From an uncultured Pelagibacteraceae bacterium (lineage in GTDB: Bacteria > Pseudomonadota > Alphaproteobacteria > Pelagibacterales > Pelagibacteraceae): a stretch of 64,000 nucleotides of DNA. A program made the position numbers and the translations under genes. Shown piece after piece: positions 52,089 through 64,000 of this stretch (within the stretch, counting starts at the first letter, position 1; each line of letters begins with the position of its first letter). The notes below the pieces were generated by a model. That model saw nothing but the letters and a program-made list of their open reading frames with translations, had not been told where the DNA came from and did no database searches. Location: positions 1 to 64,000 of the forward strand of contig CABYFB010000004.1 of the NCBI GenBank assembly GCA_902518165.1, in the 5' to 3' direction.

Positions 52089-53180
52089 ATGAGTGATTTT
52101 AGAAATCAAAGCCCATGGGGAACACCTCCAGGAGGAGGTGGCAGTGGAAATGGTGGATTTAGAAAAGGTCCTACTCCTCCAAATATTGATGAAGTTATAA
52201 GTAAACTACAATCAATAATAAATAAATTCCTGGGCGGTGGCAAAGGTGGTGCAAAGCCAATAATAATTGGTCTTATAATTCTTTTAATTGTTTGGACTTT
52301 AAGTGGTCTTTATAGGGTTTTACCTGATGAACAGGGAGTTGTTTTAAGATTTGGAAAATTTGTAAAAACTACACAACCTGGATTGAATTATCATCTTCCT
52401 TTTCCTATTGAAAATGTATTAACCCCTAAAGTCACAAAAGTTAATCGAATGGATATAGGATTTAGGTCAGAAAGAGACAGCGGATTTTCCTCAGGTGGAG
52501 TTGCAGATGTTCCAGAAGAAAGTTTAATGTTAACAGGTGATGAAAATATAGTTAACATAGATTTTTCAGTATTTTGGGTAATCAAAGATGCTGGTAATTT
52601 TTTATTTAAAATTCAAGATCCAGAAGGAACAGTTAAAGCAGCTGCAGAAACAGCGATGAGAGAAGTTATTGCACGATCTGATATTCAACCAATTCTGACT
52701 GAAGGTAGATCTCTTATAGAAGCTGACACTCAGGAAATAATACAAGAAATTTTAGATGAATACACAAGTGGAATTCAAATTACACAAGTTCAAACCCAAA
52801 AAGCCGATCCACCAGACCAAGTTATTGACGCATTCAGAGATGTCCAAGCTGCAAGAGCTGATATGGAAAGATCGAAAAATGAAGCAGAAGCGTATGCTAA
52901 TGATGTAATTCCAAGAGCACGAGGAGAGGCAGCGAAAATTCTACAAGCAGCGGAGGCTTACAAAAAAGAGGTTGTTGCTAAGGCAGAAGGAGAAGCAAGT
53001 AGATTTTTATCAATATATAATGAATATGCAAAAGCCAAAAAAGTAACTCAAGAAAGAATGTATCTTGAGACAATGGAAGAAGTATTAGCTGATATTAATA
53101 AAATAATAATCGATAAAAATTCAGGTGAAGGTGTAGTGCCATACCTGCCATTACAAGAATTAAAGACGGGAACTAATTAA
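52089..53180 (+). CDS. hflK: FtsH modulator HflK
   Basis: Gly-rich N-terminus with WGTPPGGGGSGNGG, TM, SPFH domain; VLRFGKFVKTTQPGLNYHLPFPIE. Confidence 0.96.
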   Translation: MSDFRNQSPWGTPPGGGGSGNGGFRKGPTPPNIDEVISKLQSIINKFLGGGKGGAKPIIIGLIILLIVWTLSGLYRVLPDEQGVVLRFGKFVKTTQPGLNYHLPFPIENVLTPKVTKVNRMDIGFRSERDSGFSSGGVADVPEESLMLTGDENIVNIDFSVFWVIKDAGNFLFKIQDPEGTVKAAAETAMREVIARSDIQPILTEGRSLIEADTQEIIQEILDEYTSGIQITQVQTQKADPPDQVIDAFRDVQAARADMERSKNEAEAYANDVIPRARGEAAKILQAAEAYKKEVVAKAEGEASRFLSIYNEYAKAKKVTQERMYLETMEEVLADINKIIIDKNSGEGVVPYLPLQELKTGTN

Positions 53181-53181
53181 T

Positions 53182-54051
53182 ATGAAAGCTGGAAAATTTT
53201 TATTACCAATAATTATACTAATTGCTGCAACAATTTACTTTTCAGTTTTTATTGTGAAAGAAGTTAATCAAGCTATCGTTCTTCAATTTGGAGATCCTAA
53301 AAGAATTATATCCAAACCTGGAATTAATTTTAAAATTCCATTCATACAAAACGTTGTATTTTTGGATAAAAGAATTTTAAATCTTGATACACCACCGGAA
53401 GAAGTGATTGCATCAGATCAAAAAAGACTTATTGTCGATGCTTTTGCAAGATTTCAAATAATTGATCCTCTTAAATTTTATATATCTGTTGGGAATGAGA
53501 GAGTTGCAAGATCAAGATTAGCTACAATTATAAACTCTAGAATAAGAAATGTCCTTGGTCAGCAAGAATTACAAACACTTTTATCAGAAGATAGAACAAA
53601 ACAAATGTCGTTAATTCAAGAAGGTGTAAATAATGAAGCAGAAAATTTTGGTATTAGTATTGTTGATGTAAGAATTAAAAGAGCAGATCTTCCACAAGCC
53701 AACAGTGATGCAATTTTTAGAAGAATGCAAACTGAAAGAGAAAGAGAAGCAAAAGAATTTAGAGCAAAAGGTGCAGAAATGGCAGTAACAATTACCTCGA
53801 CTGCTGATAAAGAAGTTACTGTTATACTTGCAGACGCACAAAAAAAATCTGAGATTATGAAAGGAGAAGGCGATGGTTTGAAAAACAAAATTTTTGCTGA
53901 TGCCTTCGGACAAGATCCTGAATTTTTCGCGTTCTATAGAGCTATGCAGGCATACCAAAAAGCATTAATTGGCGGCGAAACTTCAATGATACTTTCACCA
54001 GATAGTGAATTTTTTAAATTTTTTGGAAATATTGATCAAAAAGTAGAGTAA
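53182..54051 (+). CDS. hflC: FtsH modulator HflC
   Basis: SPFH domain, paired with hflK; QAIVLQFGDPKRIISKPGINFKIPFIQ. Confidence 0.95.
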   Translation: MKAGKFLLPIIILIAATIYFSVFIVKEVNQAIVLQFGDPKRIISKPGINFKIPFIQNVVFLDKRILNLDTPPEEVIASDQKRLIVDAFARFQIIDPLKFYISVGNERVARSRLATIINSRIRNVLGQQELQTLLSEDRTKQMSLIQEGVNNEAENFGISIVDVRIKRADLPQANSDAIFRRMQTEREREAKEFRAKGAEMAVTITSTADKEVTVILADAQKKSEIMKGEGDGLKNKIFADAFGQDPEFFAFYRAMQAYQKALIGGETSMILSPDSEFFKFFGNIDQKVE

Positions 54052-54056
54052 ATTTA

Positions 54057-54242
54057 ATGAGAGAATTGATCATCGCATTTGGTCTATTCCTTTTTATTGA
54101 AGGTATTCTTTACGCCATATTTCCATCAAAAATGAAAAATATGATTATGAAATTAAAAGAAGCCACTGATAATCAACTAAGAACTGGTGGATTAATATTT
54201 GCAGTGATTGGTTTTTTTATTATTTGGTACTTAAAAAGATGA
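54057..54242 (+). CDS. DUF2065 family small membrane protein
   Basis: 61 aa, two TM, FLFIEGILYAIFPSKMKNM; conserved downstream of hflC. Confidence 0.8.
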   Translation: MRELIIAFGLFLFIEGILYAIFPSKMKNMIMKLKEATDNQLRTGGLIFAVIGFFIIWYLKR

Positions 54243-55642
54243 GATTTCTAAAGATTTTATTACTAATATTATTTTCAATTAATATTCAAAATACTACTAA
54301 CGCAGCAAACATGCCTGCATCTTTTGCAGATCTTGCTGAAAAATTAATGCCATCAGTAGTAAATATCTCGACTACAACAACAATAACTACAAAATCAAAT
54401 CCATTTCCATTTGAATTTCCTCCAGGGTCTCCTTTTGAGGACATGTTTAAAGATTATGGAACTCCTCAAAAGAGACAGACAAGTGCGCTTGGATCTGGCT
54501 TTATTATAGATGAAAAAGGAATTGTTATTACAAACAACCATGTAATCCAAGGTGCAGAAGATGTTTTTGTTAGAGTTAATGGCGAAAAAAATATAAAGGC
54601 AAAAGTAATTGGAGCTGATCCTGGCATGGATTTGGCTGTTCTTCAAATAGAGTCAGATCAGAAATTTACCCCAGTTAAATTTGGAGACTCTGATACAGCA
54701 AGAATTGGTGATTGGGTTATTGCAATTGGGAATCCATTTGGCTTAGGTGGAACGGTTACCGCAGGAATAATCTCTGCAAGAAATAGAAGCATTGGACTTT
54801 CTAGATATGAAGACTACATTCAAACCGATGCATCAATAAATCAAGGTAATTCAGGAGGTCCATTGTTTAACATGGACGGTGATGTAATTGGAATTAATAC
54901 TGCAATATTAGGTCAATCAGGTTCAATTGGAATTGGTTTTGCAATTCCTTCTAATAGTGCACAAAAGGTAATTAATCAATTAATTGAATTTGGTGAAACT
55001 AAAAGAGGATGGCTAGGTGTAAGAATTCAAACAGTCACAAAAGATATTGCAGATGTTGAAAAATTAGATGAACCAAGAGGAGCACTTGTTGCCAGTGTAG
55101 CTGAAAATAGTCCATCAGATAAAGGAGGAATTAAAGCTGGAGATATAATTTTAGAATTTGATGGTAAAAAAATAAACGAAATGAGTGAACTTCCGAGAAT
55201 AGTTGCAGAAACTGAAGTTGGAAAAAAAGTAAAACTCAAAGTGTGGAGAAATAAACGTGAAATAACAAAAGAAATTATACTTGGAAGACTAGAAACATCT
55301 GAAGATTTTAAATCTCAAGGTTTAGTAACTGAAAAACCTAAGGAAGATGCAATAGAAGGATTGAAAATAAAAGTAAGATTACTAAATAAAACTGATATTA
55401 AAGAAAGAAATTTACCGAAAAATACAACTGGATTAGTTATCACTGAAATCGATAAAGATAGCCCGGTTAATTATCTTCAAGTAAATAATATTATTGTTGA
55501 AGCACAAAAGAAAAAGATCAACACGATTGGAGATTTAGATAATATTGTAAAACTAGCTTTAAAAAGTAATGATAAAAGTTTACTTATCGCAATTTACAAT
55601 AATAATAACCAAAGAAGATATATTGGTGTTAAACTAAATTAA
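54239..55642 (+). CDS. Do family serine endopeptidase (DegP/DegQ-like; internal ATG preferred over track start 54224)
   Basis: Signal peptide; GSGFIIDEKGIVITNNHVIQGAE; QTDASINQGNSGGPLFN; two PDZ regions. Confidence 0.95.
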   Translation: MRFLKILLLILFSINIQNTTNAANMPASFADLAEKLMPSVVNISTTTTITTKSNPFPFEFPPGSPFEDMFKDYGTPQKRQTSALGSGFIIDEKGIVITNNHVIQGAEDVFVRVNGEKNIKAKVIGADPGMDLAVLQIESDQKFTPVKFGDSDTARIGDWVIAIGNPFGLGGTVTAGIISARNRSIGLSRYEDYIQTDASINQGNSGGPLFNMDGDVIGINTAILGQSGSIGIGFAIPSNSAQKVINQLIEFGETKRGWLGVRIQTVTKDIADVEKLDEPRGALVASVAENSPSDKGGIKAGDIILEFDGKKINEMSELPRIVAETEVGKKVKLKVWRNKREITKEIILGRLETSEDFKSQGLVTEKPKEDAIEGLKIKVRLLNKTDIKERNLPKNTTGLVITEIDKDSPVNYLQVNNIIVEAQKKKINTIGDLDNIVKLALKSNDKSLLIAIYNNNNQRRYIGVKLN

Positions 55643-56562
55643 TGGACCTAAAGTCCAAAATAATTCTTATTTCAGGACCAACAGCATCTGGAAAATCAAA
55701 ATTTGCTATTCAGCTTGCAAAAAAAATTAACGGCGAAGTAATAAATGCAGATAGTATGCAAATATTTAAAGAATTAAAAATTCTTACGGCAAGACCTAAA
55801 CAAGATGATTTAAAAAATATAAAACATCATTTATATGGATTTAAAAGCGTAAAAAATAATTATTCCACAGGAAATTGGCTTAAGGATGCCAAGAAAAAAA
55901 TTAACAATATTAAGAAAAAGAAGAAAATTCCAATTCTTGTTGGTGGTACAGGTTTATATTTCAAAGCACTTATCGATGGTATTGTAAAAATTCCTGATAT
56001 TCCAATCACTATTCGAAATAGAATAAGAAAAAGACAGTCAAAAATAGGACAAATTAAATTTTATTCTGAGCTTATTAAGCTAGACCCACTTTGCAAAAAA
56101 AAAATTAACAAAAACGACTCTCAAAGATCAATAAGAGCCTTCGAGGTAAAAAAGTTTACAAATAAATCTTTGTTTGATTGGTACAGTGAAACATACTCTG
56201 ATTTTAATCAGGACAGTTTTATAAAACTACATATAGATTATCCTAGAGATAAATTAATTGAGAGAATTTCTTTAAGAACAAATGAAATGTTAAGAGATGG
56301 AGCAATAAAAGAGGCTAAGAGGTTTTATAAGTTAAGAATAAAGAAAGATTTATCATCTAATAAAGTTATTGGTCTAAGTGAGATTAAAGATTATCTGGAA
56401 AAAAGAATAAATCTTAATGAACTGAAAGAAAAAATATCAATAAAAACAAGGCAATATGCTAAGAGACAGTCCACTTGGGCAAGAGGACAAATGTCTGATT
56501 GGCGAAAAATAAAATTTGATAGAGTTAAATCATTTATAAAAAAATTTCCTAAATCTGCATAG
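55642..56562 (+). CDS. miaA: tRNA dimethylallyltransferase
   Basis: IILISGPTASGKSKFAIQLAKKINGEVINADSMQIFKELKILTARP; ILVGGTGLYFKALIDG. Confidence 0.96.
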   Translation: MDLKSKIILISGPTASGKSKFAIQLAKKINGEVINADSMQIFKELKILTARPKQDDLKNIKHHLYGFKSVKNNYSTGNWLKDAKKKINNIKKKKKIPILVGGTGLYFKALIDGIVKIPDIPITIRNRIRKRQSKIGQIKFYSELIKLDPLCKKKINKNDSQRSIRAFEVKKFTNKSLFDWYSETYSDFNQDSFIKLHIDYPRDKLIERISLRTNEMLRDGAIKEAKRFYKLRIKKDLSSNKVIGLSEIKDYLEKRINLNELKEKISIKTRQYAKRQSTWARGQMSDWRKIKFDRVKSFIKKFPKSA

Positions 56563-56567
56563 ATTGC

Positions 56568-56597
56568 TTGACCTATTAGCACAACTTCAGCTAGATT
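56568..56597 (+). promoter_or_regulatory. Candidate promoter for ilvB operon (near-leaderless)
   Basis: TTGACC - 18 nt - TAGATT with -10 ending 6 nt before ATG (56604). Confidence 0.35.
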
Positions 56598-56603
56598 GTC
56601 TGA

Positions 56604-58370
56604 ATGTCAAAATTATACTCTGGGGCTGAAATTGTATTTAAGTGTATGGAAGATCAGAATGTTGATCATATTTTTGGTTATCCAGGTGGTGCAGTACTAC
56701 CAATTTACGACGAATTACAAAACTTTAAATCAATCAAACACGTATTAGTTAGACATGAACAAGGCGCAGGTCATGCCGCAGAAGGATATGCAAGATCATC
56801 AGGTAAACCTGGTGTTATTTTAGTAACTTCAGGACCAGGTGCAACAAACGTAGTTACAGCTTTGACTGATGCATATATGGATTCGATTCCATTAGTTTGT
56901 ATTTCTGGACAAGTTCCAACTCATTTAATTGGTACAGATGCATTTCAAGAATGTGATACAACTGGAATAACCAGACCTTGCACTAAACATAATTGGTTAG
57001 TTAAAGATATAAATGATTTAGCTGAAACAATACATAAAGCATTTGAAGTAGCAACTACTGGTAGACCAGGACCAGTTTTAGTCGATATACCAAAAGATAT
57101 TCAATTTCAAAAAACAAAATATAAGAAACCCAAAAAAGAAAATAAATTAAATGGTAAATCTCATAATCATTTTAATCAAAATAGTATTGATCAGTTGATT
57201 GATTTAATGAGTAAATCTTCAAAACCTATTTTTTATACTGGTGGAGGAGTGATTAATTCTGGACCTAAGGCTAGTGAACTTTTAAGAGAACTTGTTTATG
57301 CAACAGGTTTTCCTATTACATCAACTTTACAAGGATTAGGATCTTTCCCAGGTGATGATAATCAATTTTTGGGAATGTTGGGTATGCATGGAACTTACGA
57401 AGCAAATAATGCAATGCATGATTGTGATTTGATGATCAACATTGGTGCACGTTTCGATGATAGGATAACAGGGAAAATAGATGAATTTTCTCCAAAATCA
57501 AAAAAGGTTCATATTGATATTGATCCATCATCTATTAATAAAAATGTTAAAGTTGATTTAGCTATTGTTGGAGATGTGAAAACTGTGCTTTCATCTACTT
57601 TGAAAAGTTTAAAACAAAAAAAATCAAAATTTTTAAAATCAAATAAACAAAAAACTTCTAAATGGTGGGAAAAAATTCAAAAATGGAGATCAGTTAGATC
57701 TTTAGATTACATTGGAAGTGAAGAGACTATAAAACCCCAATATGCAATTGAAAGATTATATGAATTAACTAAAGATAAAGACTCATATATTACAACTGAG
57801 GTTGGACAGCATCAGATGTGGGCCGCACAACACTATAAATTTAACAAACCAAATCGTTGGATGACATCCGGTGGCTTAGGTACTATGGGATATGGTTTAC
57901 CAGCAGCAGTGGGTGTACAAGTTGCTCATCCAAAAAAATTAGTTATTGATATTGCGGGAGAGGCTTCAGTATTAATGACAATTCAAGAAATGTCCACAGC
58001 TGTACAATACAACCTCCCGATTAAAATATTTATATTGAATAATCAATACATGGGAATGGTTAGACAATGGCAAGAACTTTTGCATGATAAAAACTACTCT
58101 GAAAGTTATACTGCTGCTCTACCAGATTTTGTTAAATTAGCAGAAGCATATAACTGTGTTGGTATAAGAGCAAAAACTCCAGAAGAGTTAGATGATAAAA
58201 TTATTGAAATGTTAAATACAGATAGACCTGTAATTTTTGATTGTATGGTTGATAAAGTAGAAAATTGTTTTCCAATGATACCATCTGGAAAGCCTCATAA
58301 TCAGATGATTTTAGGGCCCAAAGATCAAGAAAGTAAGAAGATTACAGGCAAAGGTAAGTCCTTAGTTTAA
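56604..58370 (+). CDS. ilvB: Acetolactate synthase large subunit
   Basis: IFGYPGGAVLPIYDEL; VRHEQGAGHAAEGYARSSGKPGVILVTSGPGATN; GLGTMGYGLPAAVG. Confidence 0.97.
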   Translation: MSKLYSGAEIVFKCMEDQNVDHIFGYPGGAVLPIYDELQNFKSIKHVLVRHEQGAGHAAEGYARSSGKPGVILVTSGPGATNVVTALTDAYMDSIPLVCISGQVPTHLIGTDAFQECDTTGITRPCTKHNWLVKDINDLAETIHKAFEVATTGRPGPVLVDIPKDIQFQKTKYKKPKKENKLNGKSHNHFNQNSIDQLIDLMSKSSKPIFYTGGGVINSGPKASELLRELVYATGFPITSTLQGLGSFPGDDNQFLGMLGMHGTYEANNAMHDCDLMINIGARFDDRITGKIDEFSPKSKKVHIDIDPSSINKNVKVDLAIVGDVKTVLSSTLKSLKQKKSKFLKSNKQKTSKWWEKIQKWRSVRSLDYIGSEETIKPQYAIERLYELTKDKDSYITTEVGQHQMWAAQHYKFNKPNRWMTSGGLGTMGYGLPAAVGVQVAHPKKLVIDIAGEASVLMTIQEMSTAVQYNLPIKIFILNNQYMGMVRQWQELLHDKNYSESYTAALPDFVKLAEAYNCVGIRAKTPEELDDKIIEMLNTDRPVIFDCMVDKVENCFPMIPSGKPHNQMILGPKDQESKKITGKGKSLV

Positions 58371-58918
58371 TGCCTAATTCAAAATCAGCGTATAGTTTTT
58401 CAAATAAAAAAGAGAAATTTGATACACATATTATTGTTGTTTGGGTCGATAATGAAGCTGGTGTATTAGCTAGAGTAGTAGGTCTATTTTCTGGCAGAGG
58501 TTATAATATTGAATCTTTAGCAGTTGCCCAAGTTGATGAAAAGTTAAAGATATCAAGGATAACAATTGTAACTACAGGAACACCACAAGTTGTTAATCAG
58601 ATTAAACTTCAATTAAGAAAACTTGTTCCTGTTCATAAAGTTGCAGATTTTAAAAGAGAAGATAAAGCAGTCATTTTTAAGGAGATGGCGTTATTTAAAA
58701 TCGTTGGTCCAAATAATAAATTAGAAGGCGCATTGAAAGCTTGTAAAAAATATAATCCTGTATTACTAGACAAAACAAAAAAATCGAATGTTATTCAAAT
58801 AACAGCCTTAAGACGAGAAATAGACAAAATGTCAAAGGATTTAAAAAAATTTGGATTGGTTAGTGTTTCAAGAACAGGAGCCGTAGCTATGACAAGAGGT
58901 GCAGATATATTTAAATAA
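58370..58918 (+). CDS. ilvH: Acetolactate synthase small subunit
   Basis: VDNEAGVLARVVGLFSGRGYNIESLAVA ACT domain. Confidence 0.96.
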   Translation: MPNSKSAYSFSNKKEKFDTHIIVVWVDNEAGVLARVVGLFSGRGYNIESLAVAQVDEKLKISRITIVTTGTPQVVNQIKLQLRKLVPVHKVADFKREDKAVIFKEMALFKIVGPNNKLEGALKACKKYNPVLLDKTKKSNVIQITALRREIDKMSKDLKKFGLVSVSRTGAVAMTRGADIFK

Positions 58919-59959
<1,041 letters not shown>

Positions 59960-59996
59960 CTTGACGTTAAAATTGGCTTAATTCTCTCAAATTATT

Positions 59997-60028
59997 TTGC
60001 AATCTGAGCGAGAGCATGTATTATGCTC
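59997..60028 (+). promoter_or_regulatory. Candidate leuA promoter with palindrome spanning -10
   Basis: TTGCAA - 16 nt - TATTAT; inverted repeat GAGCAT(60012-60017)-GTATT-ATGCTC(60023-60028). Confidence 0.4.
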
Positions 60029-60043
60029 GAGCTAAAAAATACT

Positions 60044-61618
60044 ATGTCAGACAAAGAAAAATTATACATATTTGATACAACCATGCGAGATGGTGAGCAA
60101 TCGCCAGGCGCATCTATGAGTGTCGAGGAAAAAATTCAGATATCTAGGGTTTTTGATGAAATGGGAATAGATATTGTTGAAGCGGGTTTTCCAATAGCAT
60201 CACCAGGAGATTTTGAGGCGGTTTCTGAAATAAGTAAAATAATGAAAAACTCAATTCCATGTGGTCTTTCAAGAGCACTAAAAAAAGATATTGATGCATG
60301 CCATGAGTCTTTGAAACATGCTCCAAGATTTAGAATTCATACTTTTATTTCTACAAGTCCCTTACACATGAAACACAAACTTGAAATGACAAATGATCAG
60401 GTTCTAGATGCAATAAAAGAAAGTGTTACATATGCAAGAAACTTTACCGACGATGTTGAATGGTCCTGCGAGGATGGAACAAGAACAGATATGGATTTTA
60501 TGTGTAAAACAGTCGAACTTGCAATTAACTGTGGAGCCAAAACTATAAATATTCCAGATACTGTAGGATATTCTATTCCAGAAGAATTTGCAAAAACAAT
60601 TAAACACTTAAAAAATAATGTTCCAAATATTGATAAAGCAATATTATCTGCACACTGTCACAACGATCTTGGCTTAGCAGTAGCAAACGCATTAGCTGGA
60701 GTTTCAGAGGGTGTAAGACAAATAGAGTGTACAATTAATGGAATAGGTGAAAGAGCAGGGAATGCCGCATTAGAAGAAGTAGTTATGGCAATTAAAACTA
60801 GAAATGATTTGATGCCATACAATACAGGAATTAAAACAGAATTAATAAGTAAAGCCTCTAAAATAGTTTCAAACGCAACTGGTTTCCCAGTTCAATTTAA
60901 CAAAGCAATAGTTGGAAAAAACGCTTTTGCACATGAGTCGGGAATTCATCAGGATGGAATGCTAAAAAATAGAGAAACCTATGAAATTATGACTCCAGAA
61001 AGTGTTGGAGTAAAGAAAACATCTTTAGTAATGGGTAAACATTCAGGACGACATGCTTTTAAAGATAAATTATCTGATTTAGGCTATTCAGATCTTACTG
61101 ACGATATTATCCAAGCTGCATTTGGAAAATTTAAAGTTTTAGCTGATAAAAAAAAGCATATATATGACGAGGATATAGTTGCGCTAGTTGATGATAGCCT
61201 AATTGTAGATAATAAAATAAATGCAATTAATTTAAAATCTTTAAAAGTTTTTGCTGGCACAGGAGAACCGCAAAAGGCCGAAATGACATTAGATGTATAT
61301 GGCGATATTAAAAATACTACAGAAACAGGGGATGGACCGGTTGATGCAATATTTAAATGTATAAAAAAATTATTTCCTCACGATGTAAAATTATCTTTAT
61401 ACCAAGTACACGCAGTAACAGAAGGTACAGATGCTCAAGCGACTGTTAGTGTAAAAATTGAAGAAAATGATAGGACTACAGTTGGTCAATCAGCTGACAC
61501 AGATACTTTAGTTGCATCAGCAAACGCATATTTAAATGCATTGAATAAAATGCTTATAAAACGTGAGAAAAAAGCGCCATCTCAAAATATTAAACATCAA
61601 AAAGTGAAAGGAATATAA
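60044..61618 (+). CDS. leuA: 2-isopropylmalate synthase (ATG at 60044 preferred over track start 60023)
   Basis: LYIFDTTMRDGEQSPGASMSVEEKIQIS; LSAHCHNDLGLAVANALAGV; FAHESGIHQDGMLKN. Confidence 0.97.
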   Translation: MSDKEKLYIFDTTMRDGEQSPGASMSVEEKIQISRVFDEMGIDIVEAGFPIASPGDFEAVSEISKIMKNSIPCGLSRALKKDIDACHESLKHAPRFRIHTFISTSPLHMKHKLEMTNDQVLDAIKESVTYARNFTDDVEWSCEDGTRTDMDFMCKTVELAINCGAKTINIPDTVGYSIPEEFAKTIKHLKNNVPNIDKAILSAHCHNDLGLAVANALAGVSEGVRQIECTINGIGERAGNAALEEVVMAIKTRNDLMPYNTGIKTELISKASKIVSNATGFPVQFNKAIVGKNAFAHESGIHQDGMLKNRETYEIMTPESVGVKKTSLVMGKHSGRHAFKDKLSDLGYSDLTDDIIQAAFGKFKVLADKKKHIYDEDIVALVDDSLIVDNKINAINLKSLKVFAGTGEPQKAEMTLDVYGDIKNTTETGDGPVDAIFKCIKKLFPHDVKLSLYQVHAVTEGTDAQATVSVKIEENDRTTVGQSADTDTLVASANAYLNALNKMLIKREKKAPSQNIKHQKVKGI

Positions 61619-61622
61619 TTAA

Positions 61623-62654
<1,032 letters not shown>

Positions 62655-62659
62655 ATATT

Positions 62660-63496
62660 ATGTCAACAGAATCGAGTAGAGACGATTTTATTATTGCTAT
62701 TCGTTCAGCATTTCTAAAAAAAGGAAATAGACAAAAATTTTCATTATTCACTCTATTAATTATATCTATTCTGGTTTTATCATTAGAGTATTTTAAAACC
62801 GGCCCAGTTAATCAATTCAGATCTATCACAAAGGATATAATATTTAGAGGTTCATATGTTGTGTCAAGTCCATTCAAATATGTAAAAGACAAATACTATC
62901 TATTTCAAGATCATATGAGCATGTATGAAGAATTTTCAGACTTAAAAATTAAGGATCTTGACCTTGACTCACTGAGAAAAGAAGTTGATTTTTATAAATC
63001 AGAAAATGCTCTCTTAAAAAAATTGATAGAAGAAAGAGATCTTTTTTCCAAAGAGTATATGTTAACAAAGATTTTATTAGACAAACAAAGTCCGTATTTA
63101 AAGTCTTTGATAATTAATAAAGGTCAAAAAAATGGAGTTAAATTAGGATCAGCTGTTAAAGATCGATTATATTACATTGGAAAGGTTGTAAATGTTAACT
63201 TTTTAAGCTCTAGAGTATTACTGGCTAATGATCTTAATAGTAAAATCCCAATCATTATTGAGCCAAGTGGCATCAATGCAATACTCTCAGGAAATGGAAA
63301 TGATGAATATGCAGAACTAGAGTACTTACCGAAAGACAATGAAATAAAAGAGAACGAAATTGTGTATACTTCGGGTTCAGATGGCACAATTCCAGCATCA
63401 ATTCCTGTTGGAAAAATAATAATTAAAGATAATAAAAAGTATGTGAAGTTTTTTAGCAACTTAAATCAACTAAATTATGTACAGGTAAATAAGTAA
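62660..63496 (+). CDS. mreC: Rod shape-determining protein MreC
   Basis: N-terminal TM, coiled coil, MreC core; follows mreB. Confidence 0.93.
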   Translation: MSTESSRDDFIIAIRSAFLKKGNRQKFSLFTLLIISILVLSLEYFKTGPVNQFRSITKDIIFRGSYVVSSPFKYVKDKYYLFQDHMSMYEEFSDLKIKDLDLDSLRKEVDFYKSENALLKKLIEERDLFSKEYMLTKILLDKQSPYLKSLIINKGQKNGVKLGSAVKDRLYYIGKVVNVNFLSSRVLLANDLNSKIPIIIEPSGINAILSGNGNDEYAELEYLPKDNEIKENEIVYTSGSDGTIPASIPVGKIIIKDNKKYVKFFSNLNQLNYVQVNK

Positions 63497-63497
63497 A

Positions 63498-64000
63498 ATG
63501 GCTAGAGGAGATACAAAATTTTATCAATTTTTGTTAAATGGTTTTCCAATTATTTTATTATTTTTCTTTGCTTTGACAGGTTATTCATTTTCATTCCAGA
63601 TTTTCAAAATTAATATAACTTTTAATTTTATTCACTTAATTGTTTTTTATTGGGTTTTAAGGAAACCTGAAATGCTTGGTTATGGCCTTATTTTTTTTGC
63701 AGGTGTAATTAATGATGTTGTACAAAACCTACCAATTGGTGTTTCATCAATAAATTATCTTTTACTCTGTGTTATTGCGTCTTTTTTTAGGACTAGAACT
63801 TTAGTTCCTAATCTAATTTATGATTGGATACTATTCTTTATCGCAATATTAATTATTAGCTCAATTCATTTCTCAGTATTAGCAATTTTTTTTGATGGAA
63901 GTATTAGTTATGGGGCTTTAATGTCAACGGCCTTTTTTTCTTTTTTAATTTATCCAGCAGTGGCAAAATTATTCAATCAAATTTATTTATTAGGTTTAAA
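63498..64000 (+). CDS. mreD: Rod shape-determining protein MreD (truncated by window end; not in ORF track)
   Basis: Manual translation MARGDTKFYQFLLNGFPIILLFFFALTGYSF... open to window edge; hydrophobic; mreBC synteny. Confidence 0.85.
   Translation, partial: MARGDTKFYQFLLNGFPIILLFFFALTGYSFSFQIFKINITFNFIHLIVFYWVLRKPEMLGYGLIFFAGVINDVVQNLPIGVSSINYLLLCVIASFFRTRTLVPNLIYDWILFFIAILIISSIHFSVLAIFFDGSISYGALMSTAFFSFLIYPAVAKLFNQIYLLGL

Noticed and set aside
53611-53958. Overlapping minus ORFs of 115 and 90 aa inside hflC
   Set aside because: Antisense to the charged coiled-coil region; no start context or family resemblance.

Overview
This window looks like a low-GC, highly streamlined alphaproteobacterial genome segment. 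SAR11/'Candidatus Pelagibacter'-like is my best guess, based on AT-richness, gene content and a 5S rRNA gene detached from 16S/23S and bordered by surface-sugar genes. The left edge (1-2.9 kb) holds nucleotide-sugar and glycosyltransferase genes around a solitary 5S rRNA. The rest is almost entirely core metabolism and housekeeping: pntAB; gmd; initiator tRNA; rpsU; rpmE; efp; thiE-fbaB-pgk-gapA-tkt; zapA; yebC-ruvC-like-tolQRAB-pal-cpoB-tilS-ftsH-folP-glmM-thiD-purA; rpoH; rluD; tRNA-Arg; ABC-2 exporter; tsaC; xseB-ispA-dxs; aroC; pdxH; polyprenyl synthase; S49 peptidase; glyQS; ppdK; nadC-nadA; tRNA-Leu; permuted tmRNA; thyX; Mrp; hflKC; Do-like protease; miaA; ilvB-ilvH-ilvC-leuA; mreBC(D). 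I saw no CRISPR array, transposon, prophage or obvious novel defence system. The points most worth a second look are: a phage-type RuvC-like resolvase in the ruvC slot without ruvAB, a circularly permuted two-piece tmRNA with tag ANESYALAA, an initiator tRNA with an AGG/CCU anticodon stem, a plant-like GDP-mannose 3,5-epimerase next to the solitary 5S, convergent genes sharing one TTAA for both stop codons, and a mirror-symmetric bidirectional promoter. All identifications come from reading the sequence and remembered family motifs; no searches were run.
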